From CAIYRG01 sp964494505 (lineage in GTDB: Bacteria; Pseudomonadota; Alphaproteobacteria; Micropepsales; Micropepsaceae): DNA of 64,000 bases. Position 1 is the stretch's first letter. Each line of letters opens with the position of its first letter. The notes below the pieces were generated by a model that was not told the DNA's origin, ran no database searches, and was given only the letters and a program-made list of their open reading frames with translations. Shown piece after piece: positions 60,030-64,000 of the stretch. The DNA lies in contig CAZBRO010000014.1 of assembly GCA_964494505.1 (NCBI GenBank), positions 1-64,000 on the forward strand, given 5' to 3'. Position numbers and translations under genes: made by a program.

Positions 60030-60354
60030 TATTCACGCCACCCAAGACGACAGTATTATTTCAGCGTGTCACTCAGTTGTCTTGTTTATAGGCCTTATCA
60101 GCAGAACTGCGCCGTTTACGCAACAAGGAATCCGTACTTCAGCGCGGTCGGGTAACTGTCACACAACGTACATTCGGTCTTCCTACGGTCGCCGCGCAAT
60201 TGGTGGGGGCCAAAGCGCTTGCGCTTTGTCGATTTGCGCGCTCCCGATATTTCGTGGAATTCGGAGGACCTATGACTGGCCTGAAAAGGATTGATGTTAC
60301 CCTTACGCTTAGTGCCTCGGCCGCTCTCTTCGGTTACATCAGCGGGGGCCGGCC
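60030..60354. other. Intergenic region before the TonB receptor
   Basis: These 325 bp carry no supported gene. Small open frames on both strands overlap and lack ribosome binding sites. The region presumably holds the promoter of the receptor gene; no sigma-54 box is seen. Confidence 0.4.
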
Positions 60355-62901
60355 TTGAAAAATCAGCTATTGCAAAGCGCGGCAATCGTCGCGCTCGGAT
60401 GTGCCGCCACACAGACTGCCCTTGGGTTTGCGTTCGCACAGGCCGCTTGGGCCGCAGAAGCGATGCCCCAACAAACCGACGACCAGACAACGATCGTCGC
60501 CCAAGCCACACCGGCCGCGCCGGCTTCTGCGCCTACTACGGCGCTGCAGCCGACGATCGTCGCGCAGGCTACTCCGACTGCGGCGCCAACGGTGGTAGCG
60601 CAGGCGTCCACGTCAGAGCCCGAACAGATCGTCGTGAGCGCATTCAAGCGCGAAACGCTCTTGCAGGACACGCCAATCGCGATCACGGCCGTGAGTACCG
60701 AGGAGTTGGAAAAGCGGCATGTCCAAAGCCTGATCGATCTGGCCAGCGGCGCGATTCCCAGCTTGCGCATCGCAACTTTCGAGGCGCGCCAATCGGCGTT
60801 GACCGTTGGCATTCGCGGAATCGTGCCGTTCGACGCCAACCAGACCGCACGCGACCAGGGCGTCGGCGTCTATCTCGACGGCGTCTATCTTGGCCGCCAG
60901 CAGGGTCTCAATACCGCGCTGATGGACATTGAGCGCATCGAAGTGCTGAGGGGACCGCAAGGGACGCTGTTCGGCCGCAACACCGAAGGAGGCGCGGTCA
61001 GCATCATCACCAGGGCGCCTTCGGGGGTGTTCGATGGCCGAGTCGTCACCGGAATCGGCAACTTTGGCGCGTACACCACCGCGCTGCATCTGGACCTGCC
61101 GAAATACGCCAACATTGCTGTCAAGCTGGACGGAGTGCTGGAGCACCAGAACGCAACAGTGAGCAACCCGCTGGCGGGCCAAACCGGTTGGAATTACTTC
61201 AACCGCTACGGCGGCCGCGTTGCCGCGCGCTGGACGCCCGCCGAAAACTTCACCGCCGATTTCGCCGTCGATACCGGCGTCGACCAGAACACGCCCTTCT
61301 ACAGCCAGCTCGTCAACTACAACCCGCTCAATCGAACGATCGGCGTTTATGATCCGACGACCAACCGGCTGGTTGCGCCGGGCAGTCCTGCCGGCGCCCC
61401 CACCTGCTCGACCTGCATCGCACCGCTGTCGCCGCTGGTTCAGGTTCATACGGACCGTCAGAAGGTGGCCGAAATCGGCGTACCGCAGCAGCCGAGCCTC
61501 GACAAGACGGACGGGGCGATGGCAACTCTCAATTACGAGTTGTCGCCCGCACTCACGCTTCGCTCGATCACCGCTTTGCGCGGCGTGTCGACCGATCAGT
61601 GGGACAATTCAGGCGGCGCACACCGCACCATCTTCGCCCCGAACGCCAATTTCAGCCGCTACAGCCTTTCCGTGCTGCAGCAACATCAGTTGAGCCAGGA
61701 GTTTCAAGCGGTCGGCAGCATCCCGCAGCTCGACTACGTGTTTGGGCTCTATTATTTCAACGAACACGCCTCGGAAAAAGCGGCGACGCCCTCGTCGAAT
61801 AAGTGGAATGCCACCGGCACCGGTTACACGATCAACAGCGAGATCGTGTTTCCTCCCATTACGTCCGGAAACCAAGGGTGGGACCCAAGTTCGTGGTTCA
61901 CGCAGCGCGCCAGCCAGGCGAAAGCGGAAAGCTATTCCGCCTTCGGGAGTTTGACCTGGACCCCGGCAGACTTCGATATGTTGCACCTCACGGCCGGTGG
62001 CCGGTACACGCAGGACAAGCGCGACGGTCTTCTTTACACCGTCGTTGGCCTGCCCACGAATTTCAAATTCAAGTTCGACAACAACCGGTTCGATCCGATG
62101 GTCACGCTGGCCTACGACGCGACCCAGGACGTCCATCTCTACGCCACCTATGCCACCGGCTTCCGCGCCGGCGGCGCCAACGACCGCTCGCAGACATTTT
62201 CTCCCTTCGGCCCGGAAGAGGTGAAGTCCTACGAAATCGGTGCGAAGACGGACTTGTTCGATCGCCGTGTTCGCCTGGACGTGGCGGGCTACATGATGGA
62301 TCGTACCGGCACCCAAACCGATTTCGACAACGTCGATACCAATCCGGCGAGCCCTACCTTCAACCTCCACACGGAAGAAACCCGCAACGCTTCGGGCACT
62401 TCAAACATACGTGGCGTCGAGGCGGAGTTGACGCTCAGGGTGACCGACGAGCTGACGCTGGGTGCGTCCTACGCCTACACATACGTGAAGATCCCGCCGA
62501 CGCCCAACCCGTTCCTCGGCAATGTGCTGTTCCCGGTCGTCGTCGTGTTCACCCCACCCAATGCCGCCTCGGCGTTCGCAGATTATGAGATGCCGCTCGG
62601 CAACGGTGGAATGAGCGCTCGCTTTCATGTGGACGCCAACTACGCCGATGCCACCTACAGCTTCCAGGCTGAGCCAACCGTGAAGACGGACTCCAGTTTC
62701 ATCGTCAACGCCCGCATCGGACTCTCCGATATTCCGGTGGGCTCGTTTGGGCAGACGCTGACGTTATCGCTCTGGGCGCGTAACCTATTCGACGAAACGA
62801 ACATCTATCGCCGGTCTGCGGCCAACGCCGCTGTGCTCGGCGACTACGCGAACTTCAATCCTCCGCGAACCTTCGGCATCGAGGGTGCGGTGAGGTTCTA
62901 G
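60355..62901 (+). CDS. TonB-dependent receptor of the sphingomonad/caulobacter type
   Basis: The 848-residue receptor starts at TTG 60355 with a signal peptide (to AWAAEA) and a Gln/Thr/Ala-Pro-rich spacer with repeated TIVAQAT. The TonB-box-like EQIVVSAFKRETLLQDTPIA is followed by a plug (LIDLASGAIPSLRI, VGIRGIVPFD, GVGVYLDGVYLGRQQGLNTA, DIERIEVLRGPQGTLFGRNT EGGAVSIIT in two parts) and a barrel ending FGIEGAVRF. It belongs to a different receptor lineage than the two giant ones. Such receptors import siderophores, vitamins or aromatic and oligosaccharide substrates. A strong terminator closes the gene. Confidence 0.93.
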   Translation: MKNQLLQSAAIVALGCAATQTALGFAFAQAAWAAEAMPQQTDDQTTIVAQATPAAPASAPTTALQPTIVAQATPTAAPTVVAQASTSEPEQIVVSAFKRETLLQDTPIAITAVSTEELEKRHVQSLIDLASGAIPSLRIATFEARQSALTVGIRGIVPFDANQTARDQGVGVYLDGVYLGRQQGLNTALMDIERIEVLRGPQGTLFGRNTEGGAVSIITRAPSGVFDGRVVTGIGNFGAYTTALHLDLPKYANIAVKLDGVLEHQNATVSNPLAGQTGWNYFNRYGGRVAARWTPAENFTADFAVDTGVDQNTPFYSQLVNYNPLNRTIGVYDPTTNRLVAPGSPAGAPTCSTCIAPLSPLVQVHTDRQKVAEIGVPQQPSLDKTDGAMATLNYELSPALTLRSITALRGVSTDQWDNSGGAHRTIFAPNANFSRYSLSVLQQHQLSQEFQAVGSIPQLDYVFGLYYFNEHASEKAATPSSNKWNATGTGYTINSEIVFPPITSGNQGWDPSSWFTQRASQAKAESYSAFGSLTWTPADFDMLHLTAGGRYTQDKRDGLLYTVVGLPTNFKFKFDNNRFDPMVTLAYDATQDVHLYATYATGFRAGGANDRSQTFSPFGPEEVKSYEIGAKTDLFDRRVRLDVAGYMMDRTGTQTDFDNVDTNPASPTFNLHTEETRNASGTSNIRGVEAELTLRVTDELTLGASYAYTYVKIPPTPNPFLGNVLFPVVVVFTPPNAASAFADYEMPLGNGGMSARFHVDANYADATYSFQAEPTVKTDSSFIVNARIGLSDIPVGSFGQTLTLSLWARNLFDETNIYRRSAANAAVLGDYANFNPPRTFGIEGAVRF

Positions 62902-62918
62902 AAAAGGCTCTCGCGGGG

Positions 62919-62952
62919 ATGGCGTGGCATCTTCGGGTGCCACGCCATTTTT
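62919..62952 (+). terminator. Rho-independent terminator after the receptor
   Basis: An 11-bp perfect stem ATGGCGTGGCA / TGCCACGCCAT is followed by TTTTTC, 18 bases after the stop codon. Confidence 0.95.
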
Positions 62953-63018
62953 CAAGCCACCACCGCCGCCGCTGCGACCCTCGGCTTTCTTCTTGCAACC
63001 CAGGTGATAGGCGCGGTT

Positions 63019-63369
63019 TCAGTTCCTCGCGAGCAGAGCTAGTCCACGCTCTGCAAGCAAGGAAATCGACGTTCCGCCAGAGGAAGACAGCGAAGCCACG
63101 CGGTCCTGCTCGTGTCTCAGTATCTCGCGATAGAGTGCGGCGGCTTCGGTCTTGCGTCCGGTCTGCGCATACACCCAGGCGAGATTCAACTGTCGAGACA
63201 CATTCCCCGGCTCTTTCTGCAAACCGGCCTGCAGTTGCTGTTCTGCGGCAATCCAATCGTGATTCTTTATCGCTTCATAAGCTACATCGTCCGCCGCGCG
63301 CGTTGCCACAGGGAGCAAAAGTGCCGACATCAACGCCACAGACACAGCCCACGATTTGATGCTTGTCAT
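63019..63369 (-). CDS. Small exported TPR-like protein
   Basis: The 116-residue protein has a signal peptide (WAVSVALMSALLLPVATRAA) and two TPR-type helix pairs (VAYEAIKNHDWIAAEQQLQA GLQKEPGN and LNLAWVYAQTGRKTEAAALY REIL; each in two parts). The ATG is behind AGGAGGACGGC. It probably works in the periplasm as an adaptor. It is convergent with the receptor gene, the terminator lying between them. No specific partner can be named. Confidence 0.75.
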   Translation of the reverse strand: MTSIKSWAVSVALMSALLLPVATRAADDVAYEAIKNHDWIAAEQQLQAGLQKEPGNVSRQLNLAWVYAQTGRKTEAAALYREILRHEQDRVASLSSSGGTSISLLAERGLALLARN

Positions 63370-63561
63370 GCCGTCCTCCTAAGCGTGCCTTACAAACAAT
63401 TCACGCAACGATATCAAAACCGTCATCAGATTGTAACAATATAATTTTATGCGCCCGGAGCGAACGTTCAGGCCGAGTTTCTCGATTCCGCCTGCCGGCT
63501 GTCACAAACAATGTCATAATTCGTCTGAACCAGTTGCTCGTGCTGGAGAATCGGAAGGAAG

Positions 63562-64000
63562 ATGCGGGTCTTTCTTGGGCTTGCAGCGCTGGGCTGTTTC
63601 CTTCCATTTGTTTCGAACGCAGAAGTTCTGGCCGTGTGCGGGACCCAACAAACGAAAAATGCAGCGCTCTACGGCGCTCAAACATTGGGTCCGAGCGGGC
63701 CGCAACAGCTGGCTACCCCGGAAATGACGTCTCTAGCCCTATGGCGAGACGCAAATGGATTCGATCTGATAATTGGCTGGGGCAGGAACGATCAAATCAG
63801 TCTCCGGGCTGAGGGCGCCGAAATTATGGGCAACGAAATGGGCCCGGATTTCGTGCACATCATCGTCGCGCGGGCGCGCTCCCATGGGTTCGAACACTTC
63901 ATTTTCAGCTTCGACCCGGATATGGATGGCCGGCTGATCTGGACCGGGTCTGATAAATTGGCGAGCCCTGGCGAACCTATGTCCTTTGAAACGGCCTGCA
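63562..64000 (+). CDS. Exported protein, partial at window end
   Basis: The ATG at 63562 follows GGAAGGAAG, and the frame stays open to the window edge (146 codons). A signal peptide (MRVFLGLAALGCFLPFVSNA) precedes a mature part with TPEMTSLALWRDANGFDLII, a GWGRNDQISLRAEGAEIMGN stretch and FSFDPDMDGRLIWTGS near the edge. I do not recognise the family. Divergent from the small TPR protein gene, 192 bp apart. The C-terminus is outside the window, so a domain call could change. Confidence 0.6.
   Translation, partial: MRVFLGLAALGCFLPFVSNAEVLAVCGTQQTKNAALYGAQTLGPSGPQQLATPEMTSLALWRDANGFDLIIGWGRNDQISLRAEGAEIMGNEMGPDFVHIIVARARSHGFEHFIFSFDPDMDGRLIWTGSDKLASPGEPMSFETAC

Noticed and set aside
60141..60354. 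Small frames before the TonB receptor as leader peptides
   Set aside because: They have no ribosome binding site, and overlapping frames on both strands suggest chance.

Overview
The window looks like alphaproteobacterial chromosome: moderately GC-rich coding, alphaproteobacterial families (an atypical ~700-residue-type ParB, DUF6152, DUF5681, PEP-CTERM-like tails) and many large TonB-dependent receptors beside hydrolase and dehydrogenase genes. The genus cannot be read from the sequence; an environmental aromatic or organic-acid degrader is my inference.

Layout. (1) 1-6.4 kb is mobile-element debris: the C-terminal two thirds of a plasmid/ICE-type ParB, a VirD4/TraD-like coupling ATPase, small membrane ORFs, an HTH protein, a second ParB C-terminal remnant, and two copies of a small Fic antitoxin-like gene, of which only the second still has a Fic gene. 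(2) An intact tRNA-Arg(ACG) at 6632-6708 is followed by a 12.8-kb integrative element ending at a second copy of the last 46 bp of the tRNA (19445-19490). It carries a tyrosine integrase, an AlpA-like HTH protein, a RecA/AAA-type RepA-like ATPase with iteron-like repeats, a PD-(D/E)XK nuclease-like protein, a DUF5681 protein, an IS5 deletion derivative and, strikingly, four exported proteins with PEP-CTERM-like tails, one with its tail out of frame. (3) 19.5-25.6 kb is a branched-chain amino acid/amide-type ABC importer in which LivM, LivG and LivF are fused into one polypeptide, with LivH, a binding protein, an NTF2-like protein and a GntR/FCD regulator. (4) 25.9-45 kb is a zone of duplicated and decayed outer-membrane receptor genes mixed with small exported proteins, a LysR regulator and catabolic enzymes. 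(5) 45.8-52.2 kb holds a catabolic cluster: dienelactone hydrolase, TctC-type binding protein, ornithine cyclodeaminase-like protein and MmgE/PrpD on the minus strand, with a VOC protein and an FAD dehydrogenase diverging on the plus strand. (6) 52.3-64 kb has a TPR-methyltransferase, another exported protein facing another giant receptor, an EctB-like aminotransferase without its catalytic lysine, a classical TonB receptor, a TPR protein and a gene running off the end.

How the genes fit together. The most interesting pattern is in 32-58 kb. A leader of about 350-400 bp occurs three times (34646-35029 minus, 36091-36475 plus, 43167-43490 plus). Each copy has an AATTGCACA / TGTGCAATT inverted repeat with a 15-16 bp spacer and, about 70 bp downstream, the same sigma-54 box TGGCCCGTTCCTTGC. 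One copy drives an intact 1092-residue receptor; the other two now precede exported proteins with a conserved SVGH-x-EGDTLVV core. Receptor fragments beside them (a 16-codon start, an internally deleted gene, a C-terminal third fused behind a DUF6152 start) show repeated birth and death of receptor genes. I infer a sigma-54/enhancer-controlled family of uptake loci: receptor, exported SVGH-EGDT protein, inner-membrane carrier and hydrolases. No matching enhancer-binding protein is encoded in the window.
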